In this document: positions 1-13,331 of the stretch, in pieces
Layout of the letters: each line of letters opens with the position of its first letter
Position numbering within the stretch: position 1 is the stretch's first letter
Source: Strongylocentrotus purpuratus
Taxonomy: Eukaryota; Echinodermata; Echinoidea; Camarodonta; Strongylocentrotidae
Length of the DNA: 64,000 nt
Direction of reading: 5' to 3'
NCBI RefSeq assembly: GCF_000002235.5
Contig: NW_022145552.1
Coordinates: 1,805,501 to 1,869,500 of the forward strand
The notes under the pieces: generated by a model
Database searches by the model: none
What the model saw: the letters and a program-made list of their open reading frames with translations, nothing else
What the model was told of the DNA's origin: nothing
Translations under genes and position numbers: made by a program

Positions 1-682
1 AAAATACCAAAAGAGGTCTTCATTTCTTACCGAAAATAAAACAATACTCCTGGTGTTTTTTTTTAGAAGGGACACCCCTGGACCATTTTGAAAAGAAGAA
101 GGAGTGTTAACCTTATCATTGAGAAAAAAGTCCGAGAACGTCAAAAGAAAAGAGGGTGTGGTTACACCCCACACCCCTTTTTAAGCGACCACCTTGATCT
201 CGTGTTACAATAACATGTAGAATTACCACCATTAGTTTGATGGTGATGATGATGATGATGATGATTATTATTGTTATTACTATTAGGCCTTTAACAAAAA
301 GATGTTGTATCGCCCTTATTGCAACCGACCCAAAAATCTTGAAATCTACTGTCGGCTTTTTAATTTCATTTTTTTTTTAAACCGTTTTTTAGAAGAAAAA
401 AAATGTATTAAAGCATTCAGATCTGAGAAATATCAGCCCAAAGAGGGAGTAAAAAAAAAGAAGAAACATTTCCGATCGACCGACCCATGTTTTGGCACTT
501 AAAGAGCAATACAACATCTTTTTTGTTAGGCCTCATTATTGTTATTATTATCGTTATCACTGTTATTGGTATTGATTTTTTTTTATTTTATTATTATTAT
601 TAATGCATTCATTATTATGATTATTATTATGATTATTATTATTATTATTATTATCATAATTGATTCCATACCTTAATCGCAG
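1..682. other. Intron upstream of first visible cyclase exon
   Basis: No coding signal. It carries ATG/ATT-type trinucleotide repeats (about 240-290 and 535-655). The 3' end is a normal acceptor for the exon at 683. The pair AGATGTTGTAT (300-310) and ATACAACATCT (508-520) forms an inverted repeat about 200 bp apart, possibly a small MITE. Confidence 0.5.
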
Positions 683-879
683 GTGTCTACTACCCGGCTG
701 AAGGTCCCGATGGTATCTCCCAACGCATCAGGTACATGCATAACGTCCTCATGCTCTTCTACACGAGTGCCATGAGTCCTGACTTCAATGGATTCAAGAT
801 CGAAGCAAAGGCCTATCTCTCAGAGCCGCCCTTCAACTTCGACTCTGGTCTCCTTGAGGAATTAGGATATCCCATTGAG
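683..879 (+). CDS. Guanylyl cyclase exon A: ligand-binding domain
   Basis: The acceptor is CTTAATCGCAG and the donor is GAG|GTACAT. The exon opens with two bases that finish a codon from an upstream exon outside the window. It encodes residues 1-65, containing [18 protein letters not shown] and ending GYPIE. Position and wording fit the second lobe of the periplasmic-binding-protein-like receptor domain of natriuretic-type receptors. The following intron (880-1611) holds no gene: it contains an A-run (about 990-1023) and a T-run running straight into a G-run (about 1060-1096). Confidence 0.85.
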
Positions 880-987
880 GTACATTCCAAAATGAATATT
901 ATGTCAACAACAGTTAACAACTAAATTATTAAAACTCCTTATACATTTGATTTTTTTTTGATTTTTTTTTTTTCTTATTTTTTTTTC

Positions 988-1027
<40 letters not shown>

Positions 1028-3379
1028 ATTTTTCTTCATTTTTCCATTTTTTTTTTCCATTTTTTTTTTTTTTTTTTTTTTTTTGGGGGGGGGGGGATGG
1101 TTGTTTCTCGTAACTCAAGAATGAAAGGTGTACTGGTTGAATTTCGGCTTTTGTGGAATACTTTTAAATGTCAGCTCTAATATGTTACATTCTTAAGGAA
1201 CGAATCAAATCTCCACATACTTAGAAATAATATAAAACTTGGGAAGTGTTTGGATTATTTAGTTGTTAACTGTTATAATGTTAGTTTTTCGATTCAAACC
1301 ATAATGATGAATGTCTAAATACGTTCCCTCATTTAAATATATAAACATTAAAACAAAGAATTTCACGAATGAAGAAAAGAATGGTGTGATTGTTGTGATC
1401 AACATATCCTAAAACTTAACCCTTATTAAACAAAAACGACTCGATTTTGATGCAGAATCAGTGTCACCACAGCTCACAGCTCATGGCATTTTGACATAGA
1501 TATCGCGACGTTTTACACAAGCGTAAATCGGTCTCCAAACCAATTTGAAAGGTTAAAATATCGCTTTTAAAAAAAAATTGTGTTTTCCTTTCATTTCTAA
1601 AATCCGTCTAGATCACAGAGGATGCTGCTTATCTTTACGATGCCGTGATGCTGTACGCTAAAGCTCTCAACCAAACACTGAGCGAGGGAGGGAGCATCAC
1701 GAACGGGACCGATATTATCTCAAACATCCTAGACAAAACATATCAGAGTAAGTTTTTAGAAAATATTGCATCTTCACGACATTCTTGTAAGTTCGCTTTA
1801 AAAGGAATAATTGGCACAATTAACAGGTGACATGTGACCCATCAGTTGCGATTGACAGTTGAAATTTATTTTAAGCGCATGATTTACAAACGATGGCCTT
1901 GATCATTTGAGAGACAATACTCGATAAACACTCAAATAATGATGGTATTGACTACACAGTTTCACCCTCCATGTTACTATACGTATATTTGTATAGGAGA
2001 TCAATGCACTATATCACACATCCTTTATGACATTAAGGCAAAAACTTGCATTGCTATTCATCGGGAATTATGTTTGATTGTACATGTACTATCAGTTAAT
2101 TGATCCCCAAAGTAATCAACTAAAGGTCACATTCTAAATATTGATCATGACAATGTCCTTCCAAAAAATTGTTTCAAAGGGTAATGAAAAACACTTGATA
2201 GCAGGCATGCATTAATAATGTTTATCATACTAATTGATAATAATACTTTTATTCATCATTTGTATCATTGGTGACTTTTTGCTTTTATTAGTGCGTGTAC
2301 AGTGCACCCGAACCCGGATCCACCATCCCTATACAATTAGATGAATAGAAACGAGTGAAACATTTCAATTATGATGCAATGACAACATCGACTAGGAAAA
2401 TAACTGATAATAGTCCTTAACGTAGGTGTATGAATGATATATTGTATTATGATATTGATTGTCATTTTTTTTGGAAAACTGAGAGAAAAAAAGAGTGATG
2501 AGTATTGGTGTGACGGATTAAAATTTTAAAAAAGGTGTTGTGGTACGTTCATTCACTTGACTCTTAATGCAAGGAATGGGGGTTCGAATCCCAGCCGGGC
2601 TCTAACGTTCTTTGGTATTATACGTTAATCGACATTTGTGACTCTCCACCTACGAGTAGATGGGTACCTGGCAAGTGTTAGGGTTATATTAATGGAGGGC
2701 CCGTGGGAAGAGCAGTATTGATACTAATGAGGCTACCCATGTTAAATAAGACCAAATTATTATTATTGTTATTTATATATGTATTATCATTAAATGGATA
2801 AGTAGCAATTAAACAACAATGATAAGTACTATTTCAAATCACAGCACACCACCATCAATGAAATGGCCGCACCCACCATATATCTGGCTTTGGTTCGTAT
2901 CAAAAGCATATCATGAAGTCTCAATATGGGCTCTGTGATTATTATTGTTGTTGAAAACTTAATTTCAATAATAGTCATCATTCTGAAGATACCTTGTCCT
3001 TCACCGTCAATGATACACTATACTTGGGTCAAGGGTTAAATGTATAATTATGCTGGTTGTTGTTTCGACCATGATTACTGAGTGAAGTGATCGCAAGCAT
3101 CGACATTCGCAACGTCCTTCCTCCTGCTATTCCTCCAACTATTGTCTTAAGGATCTCTTATATTACCGTCCTCGGTTTTCCTGTGGTTTTTTAAGAGCTC
3201 TTGAAACCCACGGTCTCCCTTGCTTACCGTTAAAGTAGAGCCTTACGGAACTGTTGCCTCTTTTCACCTCGATTTTTGCCTATCCCCGCGGCCAATTTCT
3301 CCATTAAGTTGACATTCGGCGATGCGTTGTTGTGTATCTTTGCCCTAAGCACATTCTGCAATAAATAGGGTTTCTTTTT

Positions 3380-3410
<31 letters not shown>

Positions 3411-3667
3411 AGAAGAAAAAGAGGGGGGCTAGAGTGAAAACATTGAGATGAATCGCTAAAGATCGAAATGATACAGTCATAATAGAGTATACTAATTATA
3501 TCCGTTCTTAAGTAAAACGTAGAGAAGGGCTATTGATTGAAAGATTGAAATGAATCGTTTAGTTTTCACAAATATCTCTGATATTCAATCCAAGGTAACA
3601 ACCCAAATTAAAGTGGGCAGATTAAATATTTGATGTGAAAGAGAGACGAGAAGAGAATAGGAGAGAG

Positions 3668-3705
<38 letters not shown>

Positions 3706-6700
3706 GGGGGAGGGGGTAGAGGGAGAGGGAAAATGGGGTGATGAGGTGTCTAATGTGTCCGATGCTGTCAGTTCAAGGGGGACATGAAGAGTAAGACATC
3801 AGGTTTCATGTATGTTTTTACATTATCTCGATTATGTTCGTATAATGTACACGAATGTATTGCAAGTTGTGACGAGAAAAGGGATCATTCATTTTCAGGA
3901 TAATTAACATACCTAAGATTTCGGCTGACTGGCAGACAAGGCCTAATACACAGCGCGAGAAGCACGCCATACCCTACAACATACCCCCAAATTATGTATT
4001 TGTACACGTGTAGGATGGGTGGGTGACATGCCAGACATAGTGCAAACATCAGGATAATCATTCAGGGAATTATAACAAGATGATCTACCAAGCGAATGTG
4101 ATGCCGGGTCCCGCAGATGCTTCCATCTGGAACGATCTATCATTTTGGCAGACACGCCTTAGATGTCGCACCCGGATACCAACATCCATATATCTATCTA
4201 TTCCACAGGTTATACTGGTATGTGTCAGGTTATAACTTTCAGTACCACGCAGTCATTACTGATAACTCTGTTGCTCCATTATCAACGGGTTTGGGTTTCA
4301 TAGACCTAACATTTTGCTTGCGACATTATGATGTTATACTAACCCAAATTCTGACACCTTCATGAATTTACCGCCAAGCAAGAATGCCAGTCACATATAT
4401 TTGCTCCAACCCACATGTATATACTTTGAAATTGGATCTGTTATTCCAATGAGATTCACGGCGACCCTAGTAGCTCCTTGGTTATTCGAAAACTGTTGTG
4501 GTCTGAACTATGCCACGTATCTATTTTCCTGGCATGTATCTTGTTGAACAACTGCTGACAGTGTTTATAGGTTGTTTTGTGGTGCTTTAGCTTTGGAGAG
4601 CTGTTGAAAGCTATAGCTTTTGTTATCCTTAAATGGAGCATCATTTCACTAAGTCTCTGCAGTCCTTAAAAATGGAAAGTTTTTTTTAAACCGTTGGCGT
4701 CACTAAAATGAAAGAATTGTTTTATTGCAAACTTATAAGAATATTTTTTTCTTCTTCATGTTTGGGGATGAAAATACTTTTACAGAACTCCTTCCCCACT
4801 CGAACGTCTGCGTCCCCGAATATAAACTATAATAATGTATATGCCACCCTCCCCATTTCATTTCTCATGCTCTTACTTTGCACACCTTTACCTCCTCACT
4901 CCGTGGAGCTTCATCTGGCGCATCACTTTATTTCATCTCGACATCATCTGATTAATCTCCTAAGTCTACACGTTCGACCGTCTTAATTCGAAGCGTTGAT
5001 GGTTTCGTCACACTCACTCCCAGGCCATAACCCGAGGTTCTCTCGACACAGGTTTGCCTCCCTAAGACAAGTGAAAAAGTCAAATATGTTTCTAACGTAT
5101 TAATGTTTAATTTGCTCGAGGAGTCGAAGAAGAAATAAAATACTAAATCAATACAGAGACAGGATTACCACTATATTTGTTATTGAAGTTGGAATTGAAT
5201 GTGATGAAAATAAATATAGTTAACTGTCATTGACACATCGATATTGCTCATGTAGTGACGTATTCATGAGCTTCTAAGGGTTCTATCCTGAGATGACTGC
5301 TGAAGGCCGAATTGTCAAATTGTCGAATTACCGACTTCAACAAAACGATAATTGCAATTTGTAATAGCAAAGTGCAGTCACGTTTGTGATAGCTCAATAG
5401 GAGATTTGTTCATTTGTAAATCGTAGTTTGTCAGAGTGTCACCCTTTTTTCTGCATCTCAAGTTCCGATGATCTTAGCGGTCATGTCGTACATAAAAAGG
5501 TATTGTCAATAACTGGTCACATTATCGTAAAAAGGTGAAATGCTATTTTCTCCCATTCATTGCCCATTTTGAACTAAAGTACATCATCAATTTTATGTAT
5601 CTATCTAAAAAGTGTACCAAACACTTGATTGGTAAAGTATTCATTCGCTACACTATCTATTCATTTTACTTAGAAAAGAAGAAAGTTGCAGGGTAAAACC
5701 AATCGAATTATACTTTATTGATGTCAGAAAAAGACTTTTAGACCTTACGGGTAGCAAAATAGTAATAAAACAGTTAGATGCAGTGACAGTATTTAGAACA
5801 GTAATTGTTGATGTTGGTGTAGACGAACTGGTTGAGACAAGATGGGTTTATTGGACTCAGAAGAAGAAGAATTTGCAACATTTCTCGCCGTACTTGTGTC
5901 CTCGTTTTCTGAGTCGATGTACTATCCTGGTAGAGAAATGATGGAGCACATCATCGTGGGTGATGTATATCCACGGCCAGTGGCGTAGATACAGGAGGCA
6001 GAGGGTGCATTACTCCTTCCCCTCCCCGCGCGCTGGTTGTACGAAACTGAATCCTGCGACATTTGCCCAGGGTCCATTTCCTACACCACTAGTAACCGAA
6101 TTCTTAACTTCAACCCTGAACCTGAGTCTATTGATTATACCTAGCTTTACCCTAACCATAACCTGAAACACACTTTCAACCAAGCATGATTTGGGTTTGT
6201 TGTCGTAAATACAATTTACAAAGCCCGGAGCAATTGGGGGAGGAGAAAATGTGAGGCCATCGTCCTCCCTCCCCTGCTCAACGAATATGCGGGACAAACA
6301 GAAAAGAAAAAGAGCAGGGGAAAAGGTCAATACTAAAGACGATAAGACCTCTTGCTTTCCCCCCTAATTGTAGGCCTTATAAACTTCCATGACATTTTCC
6401 AAGTTTGACCCATGCCCCCTCCTCCTGTCCGCCCCCTCCGATGAGGTCCCCCGCCCCCTCAATAGTTAGACTCACACTTCGTCCTTCCCATGGTCAGTGT
6501 GGGACGGATGATTGACGCGGGAAGCAGACTTGTCACAGCTCATGATTCAACAATGTATCGAATGTTGTCCCCGCCCCCTCAATAGTTAGACTCACACTAC
6601 CCCTCTTTCCATGGCCAGTGTTGGACGCATGATTGACGAGGGAAGCAGACTTGTCACAGCTCATGATTCAATAATGTATCGAATGTTGTGTGCCTGCAGC

Positions 6701-9700
6701 AGTTTGTCTGTTTTGAGATTGTAATTGTACATCTGCCGTGTCTGCAAACAGACGTATGGGCATGGAGCTATCAAGTGTCATGTGCGCCGATGTTGACGAA
6801 GCGGGATAATGGCTCATAATGATAGCTTCTTGGAATATGACATTGGAATAGGAAATGAGATTGGAACATGAAATCATCTGCCAGAGCCAGAGGGGCTTCC
6901 ATTTGAATTTTTTAACACAGAGCTCAGGAAATTAGAAGATAAATATCGAAACACCCTTACCTTAAATAGAATGCGTAATATCATGTTTAGCATGGCTACG
7001 ATATAATCACCATGGAAATGGAAATTATACGACTTTCATTTTAGTTTCGTGTGTTCAGAGCCAGAAGAATGTGGACTCATATACATTTAAATTATCTTAA
7101 ATAATGCCTTTCTAAGTCCATATTCATAAACCCTTACTAAGCCCAGTCGGCAACCTCCATAGTTGTCATCTTGGCACTAGTAGGTATCAAACCTAACTAC
7201 GCCCAATTCATAAAGCCTGGTTGGTCACTGAAAAGTGCCTAGTTGTCAACTAAATCCACCAGTATGTCTGTCCTATTAGAAAGCACACCATTGATAGTTC
7301 TCAACCCATTTAGTTGGTTGACTATTTAAAAGTTAATAACTATGAATTTCATTTGGCTACAAGGGCCTGGTTGGCAAGTACATATGTAGCTTAGTATTAA
7401 AGCCCCACTGCACTACTTATTGCCACCTGCACCCTCTATAAACCAAGCAATGCCTAAGTGGTACCCGTCGGTCCCCCATGATACCCTTTTTCTTATGTTA
7501 TTTGATAGCTGATATGAAGAGATAACAACCTGTCAGGCAGGTATGATCCCTCCTGGCCAAACTAGTGCAGACAGGCTTTAAGATAGTAAAAATATGGACC
7601 CTCATTTAAAGCAGACGCTGATGTTCATCCCAAGAAAGATGTATAGTTTTTATAATTCATCTTTCATACTCCTTTAACATTAAGGTTCTGGTAACTTTTA
7701 TTTTCTTTGCCAATTATTTGTCGCTAAAATGGGTGAAATTGTCAATTTGTCCCTACATTCATATCTTACACTGATAGCACGCGGATTATACTTTCACTGC
7801 AATATTACTTACATTTGCCTCTCCGACAATTTGCTTCATGTCAATTTTCGTTTATTTCTGAAATTGTCTACCATCCGTTATGACATAAAAGGTCATTTCC
7901 ATATCTTTGGGCCCTGTAACACTTGCCTGTCCAATTTACTACCTTTAAGTGACATTTACTAGTACTTTGACTTCATAGACCGTTATCATTCTCTTCGCTG
8001 AGCTGGGTGAAGTGACATTTTTTTCTGTCACAAGTCGAACTATTAAACTTAAACATACTACAAATACATTAAATTGACTCGTGGGCAGCCAGAAGGTCGA
8101 CATCAGTTGCCATGTCAGCTATGTGCTTAGCAAAAGTACATAAGTGATATTCTTAATCACCTTTGTTCTGTCACAAGTCGAACTATTAAACTTAAACATA
8201 CGACAAATACATTAAATTGACTCGTGGGCAGCCAGAAGGTCGACATCAGTTGTCTTGTCAGCTATGTGCTTAGCAAAAGTACATTAGGTGATATTCTTAA
8301 TCACTTGAAAATGTGATATTTGACACATTCTCCGATGACATTTAAGGCACACTGATTTCCTACGCTAAGTGAATTCCTAGCTTCGGACATAAACCTAAAG
8401 GAAGAATGTGTAATAATGTTTTCTTTAAAAATTGAATAATGAAATCCCAGTGATACTGCAATAGTTCACTTTCAATGATGGCGTTTTGTTTCTCCTTTTG
8501 GGCTGTCGCTCACAGACGTACAAGTAAAATAAAATATGCAGAAATTTTATTTAAATGGTTAAATTAGATTCAAATATATATTTGAGTTTGTATCGTTTTG
8601 CGACATATACATGATCTTAGGTCTTAAATTGAATTGAGAAAATACCCCGCATATGTCGTCCAATTTGAAAAGAGATTCAAGGTTTGAATGTATCAATAAT
8701 GGAAGCCTTCAATGACATACACGAAGGATTTTCATCGCCCCATTTGGGACTTTTATCTTGGAATGGGCTCATATTTGGACTGAAGAGGCGCCATACTAAA
8801 TATATTCATGTTTCTTAAAGGGAACATCCACATATCAATCATAATGTAGCTCTTTAGTTTAATGCATCTACATGTATAGCATACTCACAATGTCGACTTC
8901 ATTATTAACTCCGAATTAATTTTCAGAAAGCCTAGACACGATTGAAATAATTAAGACCTATTACATTTTCTAACCTTCAATACTTCAATCACACCCACAA
9001 GACTAACACCACCAGACCGACAAAAACCTGAACATATATTTACAATATAATATCCCAAATGGCCAATAAGCGGCCAGTTTGGAGACGGTCTGGAGTCAGC
9101 GTGGCGGTTTGACTCTGGTATGAAGATTTGAATGTTTTGTATTATTTAGAGGAGGGTAGGTATGTCACATCGCCAAATCATAAACAGATTATTACTTGGT
9201 GATATTTTCTCTTTAAAGAAGAATCGACCGACCGTTTTATCGATCGCCGTTGCCACTTTATTCTCGTAAATGTTAGCAGTGTTGAGTGCGCATCAGGGTA
9301 AATCAGACATGTCGTCAATCAAATTAGGCAATCCGCTTAATTGGGCGGGAAATGTGTGTCGTCTGCGACATGCCATGTTCTGTCTACAATCAAGGGCGCA
9401 GCTAAACAGTAGTCAGGGGCACGGGGAAGGTTCCCACCACCATGGATGGTGAACAAGGAAGAAATGCGAGAAGAGGAGGGGAGAGGAAAAGGGAGAAGAC
9501 TCATGAAACACTTGTCGCATCCATCCGCATCCATTCCCCTGATCATGAAGTAGCCTCGTAAACTTCTATTTCATTTTTGTAGAGTAAGAACGATGCCCCC
9601 CCCCCGCCAATGGTGTAGACTCGCACTAGGCCATGGTCGGCAAATCACATAGTGCAGGGGGGTAATGAACGGGAAATCTAAGGGCTCCTTTAAACCTGAC

Positions 9701-12700
9701 TTTTAGCTTTTGAAGAGAGTCATAAGTGCAACAATCAAGCCCCTAGTCCGCGACATGGAGTGGTCTAAATCTGACAGGATTGTTTCATCACCCTCTAATC
9801 AGATGAGGGTCAATACCCGTGAATATTTGCAGACGACGTCTGGACGGATACGTCTTCGAGACGTTGATCTTTACAAAATTGGGCTGTTTGTTTGATGTGA
9901 TCTTTCAGCAGACGCTGACTTTTCCTCGGTCTCAGACCAGGGGGTGTTCCACAAGGATCTTAAGTTGAACTTATCTCTAAGTTGGACTTAACAATTATGG
10001 AAAGCCGTTAACATCTATACAAATATTTTGTAAAAGCTACTTTAAAAGGCATAACATGTTGATTCAAATCCTTCATGCTTTTTATAATCAAGGAGATTTC
10101 AAGTTCTTGATGTGGAATTTATAAACAGTCTAAAATACTATAATTTTTGCTTTAGAATATACTTTATTTTAAGGCTACAAATGGCTCTCCATAATTTTCA
10201 AGTCAAACTTAGAGTTAAGTTCGACTAAGGATCTTTGTGAAACACCCCCCCCCCCCCCCCCCTGGAGAAGAGATTTTGATTTAACCATATTGAACATTTA
10301 TTTTGAAGTGATCTTTCTCTGGACTCTAGTCTGTTCTTAATCTAAGGCAAGATAAAAGACTTTGACTCCAACCAAATTGTACAGTTTGTTTGATGTGATC
10401 ATTCACCGGCCTCTGGTCTTTCTTCGATCAGAGACAGAAGAATAGGTTTTTTTTACAACCAAATTGAGCTTTCTGACATTGAAAATTGACATTTTCCTGT
10501 TCGAAGACAGGTGAAGCAAATTCGTTTTTAACCAAATGTAGTCGTTTGGTTGATGTGGTCCTTCACCGGATATCGCTACTCTACTCTAACATTTTATCCT
10601 TGATCGAAGAGAGGAGCGGATTTTGTTGTCAAAGGAGACACTGTTGGAAGACATATTGGTATTTGTCTGAAGTATTACATGTATTGGCTACCATGAACAT
10701 TCTATACAGGCGGAATATATTATCATAATCATTTTGGAAGAATGTATTTGATCGGTTCTTAGTTTGCATGTGTTACAAAATAGCACCGAATATCCGCATA
10801 TCTCATAAACATGCAGAAGTCCCTTTTTGTGCACGTAAGACAATTTACTTTCAATGTGAAGGAGATGCTTTATAAATAAACATTAATGTCTTCCTTTGGT
10901 AAAACTTCACCCGTGCATCGTGACGGAGATGAGAGTAAACATGGAACACACCGTTTATTTGAATGAATAATTATTACGAAACTTTTATAAGAATTTATCT
11001 ATTCATCTTGGTGGGTGTACGATAGGCCTGTTTCATGTACTCCTCGTGAACAAAAATAGCTCTTGCTGACTAAGATGCTTGCCAGAGGCCTGCAGACAAA
11101 GCAACAGTTGATGTCTGCACTTCCGCGCTTCGCATCGACTTTCGACGCAAGAGCCTTACGCGTATCTTTCTTTAATATCGGAATCGATATTTCGCATTAC
11201 GATAACCAATTGGCTTTTAGCGTATATGCGGCATCAGTGAAAAGGGACACATTGTTTATACTATCACTGCGACTGCCAAGCTATTCGATCTATCATTCGT
11301 AATATGACTTCATTTGCAAGATTGCAAGATTCTCGGTATGTGGATATAATATCTACTACACCCTGTATCTTCATGATTTTTATCAGCCAAATCACACAAA
11401 TCAGCTGCATGTCTAATATCCATGATCTAAGCGAACAAGGGTACTTGACTATACTCGAACCCTAGGTAATGGATCAAAACATGACTTTCATAAGTTACAA
11501 GGGTAGGGCATCGATACAATGTTTGTTGTAATTGCTACTTTTTACTCATCTTCTTTTTGTAAGATCTCATTTTGCTTGATCCACTCTCGTATACATTATC
11601 GATGTCTCAAATCGGAATTAGCGAGAAACAGTTCACCGATGATACGCTTTTATAAGCAGCCCCTCGGAAATGATGACTTGATACCATATTTTACGCCCAG
11701 ATCACCCCCGGTGAGAAGAGGCACGCTTCCTCCATAATTGACAGTTTTCCAGAGCCAAGGACTACCTGGTATTCCTCAGCAACCGCCAAGGCACGATGTC
11801 TTTTAATGGGATTACGCCCGGAGGCGTATCTTAACTACCGCGGATTTTTCACGCGTCGATATTCATATTTCTCACCCTACCACTCTGACGGGGCATATCA
11901 TGCGCGGGAAAAAATAGAAATGCAATTGAATCGGATCCGTGGCCCCTAAGGAAATAGGGGTATCACTTTGGTCGAATGGGGTATTTGGTGTCTTTCCTCC
12001 GACATCGGACTCTCACTTACCTTCACCGTGGCCGGTAGACGTCCCGACCCCTTGGGGAAAAGGGGCAAATGAATCTAGATGTAATCGCGCAGAGGTAGAG
12101 AACCCATCATGATTCGTGATCATCATCTTCAACTTTTAACATTTTCGCAAAAGACATAAAGACTACATTTTCTTGCAACAGTACAAGTGAGAGAACTAGA
12201 GTGTGTGACAAGTGTAATATTTACAAGGCATGTTTTAAACATGTACCTTTCATGTCGCATTGATGAAAAAGGAAAAAGAAATGACAACAAAAAGTGCAGT
12301 TGTCCCTAGCCTCGACGTTTCAAAACGTAATAATTGGAAAATGATTGCTAGTATTCTTTATCAAGCTTTTCATTTCTATTTCTTTCCACCGATCCTCTGA
12401 ATCACTACGTGCATCATACAACATAAATCGAAATATTGTTCAGAAAGTGCATGGATTGGCAACGTATTGATTGCAGGTTATTAACAATACATATTTTTAA
12501 GTGCACCTGGAACTAGCTACACCGGAACCGCGAGTTAAACAGCAACCGGGAAATGAATACTCAATCGCATTGTATTTGGTGAATCCCCAATAAACCCAAA
12601 GGTATTGAATCAGATGATATTAAATTTCACGCTGTCTGCGTCAGTGTATGATTCAGTGCTTTAAAGAAAAAAATAAGATACTGTCAGTTTATACCTTAGT

Positions 12701-13294
12701 CAAACCTCCAGTGTTTCCGAACCCGAACCACCGATTTCTGGCCATTCGGCGTGGTGTATTGTTTCAGTTTAGTTTTGGATTCGTCTGTGTTATTGGGATA
12801 TTTTTCCAAAACATTAAAATGTTTACCGAATATTTAAAAAAAACCTTCGGTCACACGACCAACCCGACTCTAACCCACCGATTCTTGTTTATTGTGGGCA
12901 ATGCGATTACTTGTTCGGTCTCCTTTCGGTCACGTGGCGTCCTGATATCGGGCCCAAAGTTGTGACTGGGGTATTTGCGAAAGTTAATGCATAAAAGGCG
13001 ATTATTGAATATCATGCAGTTTCAGATTGATAACTGCAGGAGGGACAAAGAGGTAAAAGAAGGAGAGCTAAACGGTAAAGAATTGGGAGAGATGGACGAA
13101 CTATTTCTATCTTTATGAAGAAATGAGTCCATTTCCATTTAAAAGGGCATAGATTCAAGGGTTTGACCATGGTTTTAACGAACCGAGATCCGTAATACAA
13201 AGCCTTTTTTTTAGGAGCTTTTGTTCTGTTCTGTATATACACATATGCACACACATGTACACAATACATAAACACACATACACACACACATATA

Positions 13295-13331
<37 letters not shown>

